The translations under genes were made by a program, and so were the position numbers. A model generated the notes under the pieces. That model saw only the letters and a list, made by a program, of their open reading frames with translations, had not been told where the DNA came from and did no database searches. This document shows, in pieces, positions 8,607-16,264 of a stretch of DNA of 64,000 bases. Positions within the stretch are counted from its first letter, which is position 1, and each line of letters begins with the position of its first letter. Origin of the DNA: Paenochrobactrum pullorum (GTDB lineage: Bacteria; Pseudomonadota; Alphaproteobacteria; Rhizobiales; Rhizobiaceae); the NCBI RefSeq assembly GCF_041929845.1, contig NZ_JBHEEH010000005.1, forward strand, positions 112,182 through 176,181. The letters are read 5' to 3'.

Positions 8607-10430
8607 ATGACATCAATAAAGGCTGTCTCTCCGGTTTTGTCAGTGGAAAACCTGACCACCAGCTTTTTGAGTGAAGGGCAATGGAAATCCGTTGTCCGCG
8701 ATATCTCCTTTACCGTTAACCCGGGCGAGACTGTTGCCGTTGTAGGTGAATCCGGCTCCGGCAAGAGCGTCACGTCCTTGTCGGTGATGCAATTATTGCC
8801 GCGCGATACCAGCCGTATTGAAGGGCGTGTACTTCTCAATGGCAAGGATTTGCTGCAATTGCCGGAAGCACAAATGCGCCAAGTGCGCGGCAATGATATT
8901 GCGATGATTTTTCAAGAGCCAATGACTTCACTCAATCCGCTTTTCACCATTGGCGATCAGATATCGGAAGCTCTTTTATGTCATAAAGCGATGAGCAAAG
9001 AAGCCGCAAAAGCCGAAACCATCCGCTTACTTGAACGGGTGCGTATTCCGTCTGCCGCCAGTCGTTTTGATGAATATCCGCATCGCTTCTCCGGCGGCAT
9101 GCGCCAGCGCGTGATGATTGCGATGGCACTGGCCAGCCGTCCCAAACTGCTGATTGCGGATGAGCCTACCACCGCATTGGATGTGACCATTCAAGGCCAA
9201 ATTCTTGACCTGATCAAAATCTTGCAGGAAGAAGAAGGCACCTCGGTGCTTTTCATCACCCATGATATGGGTGTAGTCGCCGAAATTGCCGACCGCACCG
9301 TCGTGATGTTTCGTGGTGAAGCGGTGGAAAGCGGTAACACCGCCGATATTTTCAACCATTCAAAACATCCATACACCAGAGCGCTCTTGTCAGCAGTGCC
9401 CATGCTCGGCTCCATGAAACCCTATGACCGGCCATTGCGCTTTCCTGATCTTGATCCGAACACCGGTTTACCGGGTAAACCGGTGGTTTCTGCCGACACG
9501 GTCGACCATCTGGCGGAGCCGGTTTTGGAGGTTAAAAACTTAAGCAAACGCTTTGATATTCATGCAGGTCTCATGGGACGATTACAGGGACGCGTTCATG
9601 CCATCGAAGATGTGAGCTTCTCGCTACAACCTGGCGAAACCTTATCTTTGGTTGGTGAATCGGGATGTGGAAAGTCCACAACTGCACGCGCTGTCATGCG
9701 TCTCATCCAACCGGATGAAGGGCTGATCCGGCTGGATGGGCGAGATATTTCTACGATGGATCAACGGGAACTGCGTCACATCCGCCATAAAATGCAGATG
9801 ATTTTTCAAGACCCCTTTGCAAGCCTCAATCCTCGTATGCGGGTGGGTGCCACAATTGCCGAGCCTTATCTCGAACATAAAATGGGCACTAAAGCGGAAG
9901 CAGAAAAAATCGTCACCGACCTGCTCATACGTGTCGGCCTGACACCCGATATGGCCAAGCGTTTTCCGCATGAGTTTTCGGGGGGGCAGCGCCAGCGCAT
10001 TTGCATAGCACGTGCGCTGGCGATGGATCCTAAAGTGATCGTCGCCGACGAGTCTGTCTCGGCACTTGATGTTTCCATCAAAGCCCAAGTCATCAATTTG
10101 ATGCTTGAATTGCAGGCGAACTTACAACTGGCTTATCTCTTCATCAGCCATGACATGGCAGTTGTCGAGCGTGTCAGTCACCGTGTGGCGGTGATGTATT
10201 TAGGCGAAATTGTCGAGATCGGCAAACGCGCAGAAATCTTTGAAAATCCGCAACACCCATACACGAAAAAGCTGCTTTCGGCGGTACCTATTCCTGATCC
10301 GGAACGCCGTCATTTACGCCGTATGATGCAAGTGGATGAACTAAAAAGTCCGGTGCGTGCGCCTGATTATCAACCTGCTCCTCGCCATTATCAACAATTG
10401 TCGGAGCATCATTTCGTGCAACTGCAATAA
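8607..10430 (+). CDS. Fused double ATP-binding protein of dipeptide/oligopeptide ABC transporter (DppD-DppF type)
   Basis: A 607-residue protein with two complete ABC domains. Walker A motifs are at residues 47-54 (GESGSGKS) and 350-357 (GESGCGKS); each is followed by a signature (FSGGMRQRVMIA; FSGGQRQRICIA) and a Walker B (LLIADEPTTALD; VIVADESVSALD, where the usual DEP is DES). The oligopeptide-specific C-terminal segment HPYT(R/K) with LLSAVP occurs after each half. It energises the permeases at 2698-4514. A strong ribosome binding site (TTAAGGAGA) precedes the ATG. Fusion of DppD and DppF is common in Hyphomicrobiales. Confidence 0.93.
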   Translation: MTSIKAVSPVLSVENLTTSFLSEGQWKSVVRDISFTVNPGETVAVVGESGSGKSVTSLSVMQLLPRDTSRIEGRVLLNGKDLLQLPEAQMRQVRGNDIAMIFQEPMTSLNPLFTIGDQISEALLCHKAMSKEAAKAETIRLLERVRIPSAASRFDEYPHRFSGGMRQRVMIAMALASRPKLLIADEPTTALDVTIQGQILDLIKILQEEEGTSVLFITHDMGVVAEIADRTVVMFRGEAVESGNTADIFNHSKHPYTRALLSAVPMLGSMKPYDRPLRFPDLDPNTGLPGKPVVSADTVDHLAEPVLEVKNLSKRFDIHAGLMGRLQGRVHAIEDVSFSLQPGETLSLVGESGCGKSTTARAVMRLIQPDEGLIRLDGRDISTMDQRELRHIRHKMQMIFQDPFASLNPRMRVGATIAEPYLEHKMGTKAEAEKIVTDLLIRVGLTPDMAKRFPHEFSGGQRQRICIARALAMDPKVIVADESVSALDVSIKAQVINLMLELQANLQLAYLFISHDMAVVERVSHRVAVMYLGEIVEIGKRAEIFENPQHPYTKKLLSAVPIPDPERRHLRRMMQVDELKSPVRAPDYQPAPRHYQQLSEHHFVQLQ

Positions 10431-10452
10431 AGATGCAGCACTTATAATATCA

Positions 10453-10776
10453 GGCTCTGTCGCAATTTTTCAAATATGGTGATGTTATCACCTGAACTCA
10501 GGTTGGAATTGAGTGAGGAGGAAGCGGATGAAGGACAATTTCAAAGGTGCACATTTTCCCAAAAGGGTCATCTTGCATGCGCTGTTTTTTACATCCGCTA
10601 CCAGTTTCATATTGCGAAATGCAAGAAACCCTTTATGGACGAAGCATCTTAGTTGATCCTGCAATCCTGAAACGATGGTTCGTTCATTCCTCACCGCAAA
10701 TCTATGCTGAACTTGCAGTATAAATGTATCCAAAGATAAAAACATTTCTACACGTTTATAAACTTTGCGACATTAG
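10453..10776 (+). mobile_element. Decayed, internally deleted IS6-family element
   Basis: The left end GGCTCTGTCGCAA (10453-10465) and a right end containing TTTGCGACA (10764-10772) resemble IS6-family terminal repeats. Between them lies only the first part of a transposase gene. At about 320 bp it is less than half of a complete element. No flanking 8-bp duplication is visible. It fills the 400-bp gap between the ABC ATPase and the P1 peptidase. Confidence 0.7.
10528..10723 (+). pseudogene. IS6-family transposase N-terminal remnant, frameshifted
   Basis: From ATG 10528 the frame reads NFKGAHFPKRVILHALFF, matching the start of the IS6-family transposase at 58702. An extra T near 10590 shifts the frame; the next frame gives FYIRYQF, and further on another frame gives MQETLYGRSILVDPAILKRW, which aligns with the helix-turn-helix segment of the intact transposase at 63103 (DLEQMMGERGVPVDHSTIYRW). 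It ends at TAA 10721-10723. All DDE catalytic residues are missing, so it is dead. Confidence 0.75.
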
Positions 10777-10829
10777 CTAACATCACATCACACAAATAAG
10801 ATGATGATGATCAAACCGGAGGAAAATCA

Positions 10830-11948
10830 TTGGATCGGAGAAATTTCACCAAGTCGCTTATCGGCCTTGGCGCTGCAGGTGTGGGCACGGTTATGTCTGC
10901 GGGCATGTCACATGCTGCCCAAACGAAGGAAACTGCAATGGAATTGACACCACTTTTGGGCGGCTCGATTATTGACGTACCGGGTATCAAGCTTGGACAC
11001 CATACATTATCCACCCGTCCGACCGGCTGCAGTGTCCTTCTTTGTGAGGAAGGTGCCACTGCTGGTGTTGATGTACGCGGTTCTGCCCCCGGAACCCGCG
11101 AAACCGATCTGCTCGACCCAATCAACATGGTTGATAAGGTTCATGCGGTCATGCTCTCTGGCGGTAGTGCCTATGGCCTTGATGCCGCCAGCGGCGTGAT
11201 GCGTTATTTGGAAGAAAACAAAATCGGCTTTAAAATCGGCAATGGCGTGGTGCCGATTGTTCCTGCTGCCATTTTGATGGATTTAGGCGTGGGTGACTTC
11301 TCAATTCGCCCTGATGCAGAAGCGGGCTATCAGGCATGTCTTGCTGCTACTACGTCTGAGAGTGCTGAAGGTAATATCGGTGCGGGCGCCGGTGCAACGG
11401 TTGGTAAGATGTTCGGCCCTGACTTCTCGATGAAAGGCGGCCTTGGAACTGCCAGCTATAAAGTGCCGGGCACTGACGTGGTTGTTGGTGCGATTGTCGC
11501 GGTCAATGCGGTGGGTGACGTTTATGATCCGCGCACCAACCAGATCATCGCTGGCGCACGCAATGAAGATGGCAACGGCTTCCGTGACACAGTCGGTGCG
11601 ATCATGAATGGCCGCAATGTTGTCAAAGCAATTGGTGCCAACACGACCATTGGGGCGATTGCTACCAACGTACCATTCAACAAGGCACAGTTGAAAAAAG
11701 TCGCAGAGATGGCACATGACGGTTTTGCCCGCAGCATCAACCCGATCCACACAATGTCGGATGGCGATACAATTTTTGCGCTTTCCACCGGCAAGCTGGA
11801 AGGCGTTGAAGGCAATGTCACATCAATCGGCACGATTGCAGCTTTTGTCATGGCACAAGCGGTCGCCCGCGCCATTATGGCTGCCGAAAGCTTAACCGAA
11901 TATAATCTGCCAGCATGGCGTGATTATACTGCAAATGTTGCCAACTAA
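10830..11948 (+). CDS. P1 family N-terminal nucleophile peptidase (DmpA/NylC-like), Tat-exported
   Basis: A 372-residue protein starting at TTG 10830 with GGAGGA 7 nt upstream. MDRRNFTKSLIGLGAAG is a twin-arginine signal followed by a hydrophobic stretch and an SHA cleavage site, so export folded to the periplasm is expected. The mature part is a family P1 (DmpA/NylC) hydrolase: these cleave themselves before a Ser/Thr that becomes the N-terminal nucleophile. Here NTTIGAIATNV gives Asn271/Thr272 as the expected cut, and MSDGDTIFALSTG is the conserved later motif. Family members act as D-aminopeptidases, beta-peptidases or amide-oligomer hydrolases. Position next to a peptide/amide uptake island suggests it frees amino compounds outside the cytoplasm for uptake; that link is inferred, since an IS remnant lies between them. 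Confidence 0.85.
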   Translation: MDRRNFTKSLIGLGAAGVGTVMSAGMSHAAQTKETAMELTPLLGGSIIDVPGIKLGHHTLSTRPTGCSVLLCEEGATAGVDVRGSAPGTRETDLLDPINMVDKVHAVMLSGGSAYGLDAASGVMRYLEENKIGFKIGNGVVPIVPAAILMDLGVGDFSIRPDAEAGYQACLAATTSESAEGNIGAGAGATVGKMFGPDFSMKGGLGTASYKVPGTDVVVGAIVAVNAVGDVYDPRTNQIIAGARNEDGNGFRDTVGAIMNGRNVVKAIGANTTIGAIATNVPFNKAQLKKVAEMAHDGFARSINPIHTMSDGDTIFALSTGKLEGVEGNVTSIGTIAAFVMAQAVARAIMAAESLTEYNLPAWRDYTANVAN

Positions 11949-11960
11949 TCAGCAAATTGC

Positions 11961-12001
11961 AAAAAGCACCGCCCTGAAATTTCAAGGCGGTGCTTTTTTT
12001 T
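11961..12001. terminator. Bidirectional Rho-independent terminator
   Basis: A perfect 13-bp stem (11961-11973 with 11987-11999, core GCACCGCC/GGCGGTGC) has an A-run before and a T-run after. It can end both the P1 peptidase transcript and the converging lptE transcript. Confidence 0.85.
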
Positions 12002-12018
12002 GTGACAAGCTTACAAAT

Positions 12019-12594
12019 CTACAGTTTGGACAAATCCTGTGCCAATGACAGGAAGACCTGCTCGGCTAATTCGTCAGCTGCACGTTTTTGCGCATCCCGT
12101 TCAGCACGCAGATTTGCAAATTCCTGACGTGGACGATCAAAGGACGCCAAGACCGTGCGTTTGCCGCTGGCCACAGGTTTACCTTGATTATCCAGCAACA
12201 CATAATTGGATGTTGCACGAACCGAACCTGCTGACGGACGACCGGTACGGTCAGTTTTTTCACCCACATCCACAGTTACCGCCGAAACAGTAGCTGTGGT
12301 CAAACCCATGCGCAGTTTGTAAACCGGATATTGTGGCTCGCCTGCCCCGCCACCCAGTAAGAAAATCAATCGGTTGCGAACGGTTTGCTGGAAAATGTCA
12401 TTGGCTGGCTCGATTGACACCGATGCCAGTTTGGAACGCATATCCGGCGTCACACCCGCACCAATCTCACCACTACCGCCACCGGAATAAAGCGGCTGTA
12501 CAGTACATCCAGCGACAGCCACAGCCATTGCCGCAATGGCAATGAGACTGCGAACCGGTGAAGTGACTTTCTTAATGCAGTCAGGCAACGACAT
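12019..12594 (-). CDS. lptE: LPS assembly lipoprotein LptE
   Basis: A 191-residue lipoprotein: the signal segment IAIAAMAVAVAGC ends in a lipobox with Cys at about residue 29, and CTVQPLYSGG is the usual beginning of mature alphaproteobacterial LptE. LptE plugs the outer-membrane LptD barrel and helps LPS insertion. Its start overlaps the leuS stop by 14 bases, so leuS and lptE are co-transcribed and coupled. In many relatives holA (DNA polymerase III delta) follows; here a terminator follows instead. Confidence 0.88.
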   Translation of the reverse strand: MSLPDCIKKVTSPVRSLIAIAAMAVAVAGCTVQPLYSGGGSGEIGAGVTPDMRSKLASVSIEPANDIFQQTVRNRLIFLLGGGAGEPQYPVYKLRMGLTTATVSAVTVDVGEKTDRTGRPSAGSVRATSNYVLLDNQGKPVASGKRTVLASFDRPRQEFANLRAERDAQKRAADELAEQVFLSLAQDLSKL

Positions 12595-15208
12595 TGACGA
12601 TCCTTTGTGGCACTACAATGATCTTTTTAGGTGCGTTGCCCTGAAGGGCATGTTTCACGAAATCGAGTTCGAGCACCGCTTGCTGAATAGCAGATTGATC
12701 TGCATCGCGTGCGATTGTCAAATCCCCTTTTCGTTTACCGTTGATTTGAACAGGTAAAACCACATCATTTTCAACAATCAATGCCGGATTGAACTGAGGC
12801 CATGCAGCGTCTGAGACCAATGTCGCTTGACCATTGATAGTGCCGCCCAGTGTTTTGGCGCATTCTTCCGCCAAGTGAGGCATCATCGGGGCAATCATCA
12901 CCAGCAAGAATTCCAAAGCTTCACGTACTGCACCTTTCGATGCATCATCCGCTTCGCCATTTTTCACCTGCTGTAAACCGCCCGACAGAGCATTGACCAG
13001 CTCATAAAGACGAGCAACGGCACGGTTAAATGCCAGCTTTTCCAAATCTTCGCCAACAGCCTGCAACACTTTATGCGCTGCCTTGGAAACCTGCGCGGCA
13101 TCACCTTCCATTGCCGGCTTTGGCGCTACATCTTTCAATGCATCAGCTGCTTCGCTTACCACACGCCAAACGCGCTGTACAAAACGATGCGCCCCTTCGG
13201 CACCCGCTTCGGTCCAGATCACGTCACGTTCCGGCGGGCTGTCAGAAAGCATGAACCAGCGCGCGGTATCGGCACCATAAGACGAAATAATATCATCCGG
13301 ATCGACAACGTTTTTCTTCGACTTCGACATTTTTTCAATCGAGCCGATATCAACTTTTGCGCCTGTATCCAGCATCACGGCAGTGCGCGCACCATCATGA
13401 TCTTCGATACGAATCTCAGCTGGCGAAACCCACTGACCATCGCATTTATAGGTTTCATGCACGACCATACCCTGCGTAAACAAGCCCTTGAACGGCTCTT
13501 CCACATTCAGGTGGCCGGTTGCTTTCATTGCACGGGTAAAGAAGCGCGAATAAAGCAGATGCAAAATCGCATGCTCAATACCGCCAATATACTGATCAAC
13601 CGGCAGCCAGCCATCAACGGCTTTCAGATTGGTTGGTTCATTTTCAAATGGTGCAGTAAAGCGTGCAAAATACCATGATGAATCAACGAATGTATCCATC
13701 GTATCGGTTTCACGGCGGGCATCACCACCACAGCTCGGGCATTTCACATGACGCCAGCTCTCATGACGATCAAGCGGATTGCCCGGACGATCAAATGTCA
13801 CATCATCAGGCAGTTTCACCGGCAGATCTACACGTTTAACCGGCTGCACACCACATGTTTCGCAATGGATCATCGGGATCGGGCAGCCCCAATAACGCTG
13901 ACGAGAAATGCCCCAATCGCGCAGACGGAACTGCACCTTACGCTTGCCTTGCGGCTGGCCATCAAGCTGCTTTGTTTCCAGTTTTTCTGCAACTTTCTGG
14001 AAAGCTTCCTGCGGTGTCAAACCATCCAGAAACTGCGAATTGAACATGATGCCATCATCAGAATAAGCATCTTTTCCAACGCTGAATGTTGCTGCATCTG
14101 CGCCCTTTGGCAGCACTACAGGGCGCACCGGCAAGGAATATTTGTTGGCAAAATCCAAGTCGCGCTGATCATGGGCAGGACAGCCGAAAACAGCGCCTGT
14201 TCCATAGTCCATCAACACGAAATTGGCGACATAGACCGGCAAGGTCCAATTGTCATCAAACGGATGCTTAACGCGAAGACCAGTATCAAAGCCCTGCTTT
14301 TCAATGGTTTCGAGTGTCGCGACTGATGTGCCGTGATGATGGCATTCGGCAATGAAATCAGTCAGCGCAGCATTAGTGGGAGCCAGTTTTTTCGCCAGCG
14401 GATGATCTGCTGCGATCGCGATAAAAGACGCACCAAACAAAGTGTCGGGACGGGTTGTATAAACCTCAATATCACCTGTTTCACCGCTCTTTGCATCCAG
14501 TTCAAAGCGCAGTTGCAGACCTTCGGATTTTCCAATCCAGTTTTTCTGCATCAGGCGAACTTTTTCAGGCCACTGGTCAAGACTGTCGAGTGCGGCCAAC
14601 AGTTCTTCATTATAATCGGTGATTTTAAAAAACCACTGGGTCAGTTCGCGCTGCTCAACCAGAGCGCCCGAACGCCAGCCACGACCATCCACCACCTGCT
14701 CATTGGCAAGCACTGTATTATCGACCGGATCCCAGTTGACCTTTGAGGTTTTACGGGTCACCAGACCTTTTTCAAACATATCCAAAAACAGCATCTGCTG
14801 GCGATGGTAATAATCCACATCACAGGTCGCAAATTCGCGTGACCAATCCAGCGACAAGCCCATCGATTTCAGCTGACGCTTCATCGTGGCGATGTTCTGA
14901 TAAGTCCATTCTTTTGGGTGCACTTTATTCTGCATCGCGGCATTTTCTGCCGGCATCCCAAAAGCATCCCAGCCCATTGGGTGCAGCACATTAAAGCCAC
15001 GCGCGCGTTTGTAACGTGCGACCACGTCACCCATAGCATAGTTGCGCACATGTCCCATATGAATACGACCCGACGGATATGGAAACATTTCCAGCACGTA
15101 ATATTTTTCGCGCGGATCATCATTATCCGTTTCGAAGGTTTTTGCCTCGTCCCAAACCTTCTGCCAATGGGCTTCAGCGGTGCGGGGATTATAACGTTCG
15201 GTTGCCAT
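12581..15208 (-). CDS. leuS: Leucyl-tRNA synthetase
   Basis: An 875-residue class I aminoacyl-tRNA synthetase charging tRNA-Leu in the cytoplasm. The HIGH-type motif appears in PYPSGRIHMGHVRNY near residue 41 and KMSKS in EKMSKSKKNV. The CP1 editing domain lies between them (TTRPDTLFGASF; YGTGAVFGCPAHDQRD). Length matches bacterial LeuRS. No clear Shine-Dalgarno sequence precedes the ATG at 15208. It is divergent from the YggS-type gene with a 150-bp shared upstream region. Confidence 0.97.
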   Translation of the reverse strand: MATERYNPRTAEAHWQKVWDEAKTFETDNDDPREKYYVLEMFPYPSGRIHMGHVRNYAMGDVVARYKRARGFNVLHPMGWDAFGMPAENAAMQNKVHPKEWTYQNIATMKRQLKSMGLSLDWSREFATCDVDYYHRQQMLFLDMFEKGLVTRKTSKVNWDPVDNTVLANEQVVDGRGWRSGALVEQRELTQWFFKITDYNEELLAALDSLDQWPEKVRLMQKNWIGKSEGLQLRFELDAKSGETGDIEVYTTRPDTLFGASFIAIAADHPLAKKLAPTNAALTDFIAECHHHGTSVATLETIEKQGFDTGLRVKHPFDDNWTLPVYVANFVLMDYGTGAVFGCPAHDQRDLDFANKYSLPVRPVVLPKGADAATFSVGKDAYSDDGIMFNSQFLDGLTPQEAFQKVAEKLETKQLDGQPQGKRKVQFRLRDWGISRQRYWGCPIPMIHCETCGVQPVKRVDLPVKLPDDVTFDRPGNPLDRHESWRHVKCPSCGGDARRETDTMDTFVDSSWYFARFTAPFENEPTNLKAVDGWLPVDQYIGGIEHAILHLLYSRFFTRAMKATGHLNVEEPFKGLFTQGMVVHETYKCDGQWVSPAEIRIEDHDGARTAVMLDTGAKVDIGSIEKMSKSKKNVVDPDDIISSYGADTARWFMLSDSPPERDVIWTEAGAEGAHRFVQRVWRVVSEAADALKDVAPKPAMEGDAAQVSKAAHKVLQAVGEDLEKLAFNRAVARLYELVNALSGGLQQVKNGEADDASKGAVREALEFLLVMIAPMMPHLAEECAKTLGGTINGQATLVSDAAWPQFNPALIVENDVVLPVQINGKRKGDLTIARDADQSAIQQAVLELDFVKHALQGNAPKKIIVVPQRIVNVVA

Positions 15209-15360
15209 GGCCGTATTTACTCGTACAAAGGGGATGAATAAAGAGTCTCAAACTTAGTTGCCGGAGCTTCATCACGTATTGAGATATGCGTCAAGTTTTT
15301 GGCGCGATTAACACGCATTTCTATTGAAAAAATCCGGTTTTATGACCTGAAAGGTGCAAA

Positions 15361-16053
15361 ATGTCCTCACACGCCTCCCAAATCACGCAAGCACTCAATT
15401 CTGTTCGTCATGCGCTTGATTTAGCCACACGCGAAGCAAAACGTGAAGCCAATTCAGTTTCATTGATTGCCGTTTCCAAATTTTTTGATGACGACAGCAT
15501 CCGCCCTGCCCTTGAAAACGGCCAGTGTATTTTTGGCGAAAACCGCGTTCAGGAAGCACAAGGCAAATGGCCAAATTTGCGTGAAGAATATCAAGGTATA
15601 GAACTGCATTTGATAGGCCCGCTGCAATCAAACAAAGCGGCAGAGGCTGTTGCTCTTTTTGATGTCATCCAGACCATTGATCGCGAAAAAATCGCCTCCG
15701 CCATTGCACAAGAGATTAAAAAACAAGGCCGTAGCCCTAAACTCTACGTACAGGTCAACACTGGTTTAGAGCCGCAAAAAGCCGGCATTTCACCTCTGGA
15801 AACAGTGGCTTTCATCAAACATTGCCAAAGCGAGCACGATTTGCAGATTGAGGGCTTGATGTGCATTCCGCCGATCGATGAAAATCCGGGTCCGCATTTT
15901 GCTTTGTTGCAAAAGTTGGCGCGCGAAGCAGGCGTTGAAAAACTGTCGATGGGCATGTCATCCGACTACGAAACGGCAATCGCCTTTGGCGCAACATCGG
16001 TGCGCGTGGGTTCTGCAATTTTTGGTGATCGCCCACAAAACGCCAGCCAATAG
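15361..16053 (+). CDS. YggS family PLP homeostasis protein
   Basis: A 230-residue single-domain alanine-racemase-like barrel of the YggS/PROSC group. The PLP lysine is Lys40 in LIAVSK; other family marks are GENRVQEAQGKW, LHLIGPLQSNK, VNTGLEPQKAG and SMGMSSDYETAIAFG. These proteins buffer free PLP and keep amino-acid and keto-acid pools balanced; no catalytic reaction is established for them. It stands alone, divergent from leuS. Confidence 0.95.
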   Translation: MSSHASQITQALNSVRHALDLATREAKREANSVSLIAVSKFFDDDSIRPALENGQCIFGENRVQEAQGKWPNLREEYQGIELHLIGPLQSNKAAEAVALFDVIQTIDREKIASAIAQEIKKQGRSPKLYVQVNTGLEPQKAGISPLETVAFIKHCQSEHDLQIEGLMCIPPIDENPGPHFALLQKLAREAGVEKLSMGMSSDYETAIAFGATSVRVGSAIFGDRPQNASQ

Positions 16054-16264
16054 GCCAGTTTTAAACGACTACAATAAACCGGTTTTCGTGCAATCTGTGC
16101 CTATTGTAAAGTTCTCTGCGGCATTTTGCATGCACTAAAGCCCTTTGTCTAACTTTACGTAAGACCTTTGCCGTTTATAAATAGAAAAAGCAGTGGTGAT
16201 GTTTTAAAGGAATCGCCATGCATTCCGGCTTAGGGAGATTGGCCGGTCATTCACGGAGGAACTC

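Noticed and set aside
13073..14326. Two long plus-strand frames (201 and 192 codons)
   Set aside because: Antisense to leuS, which is intact over its full length.
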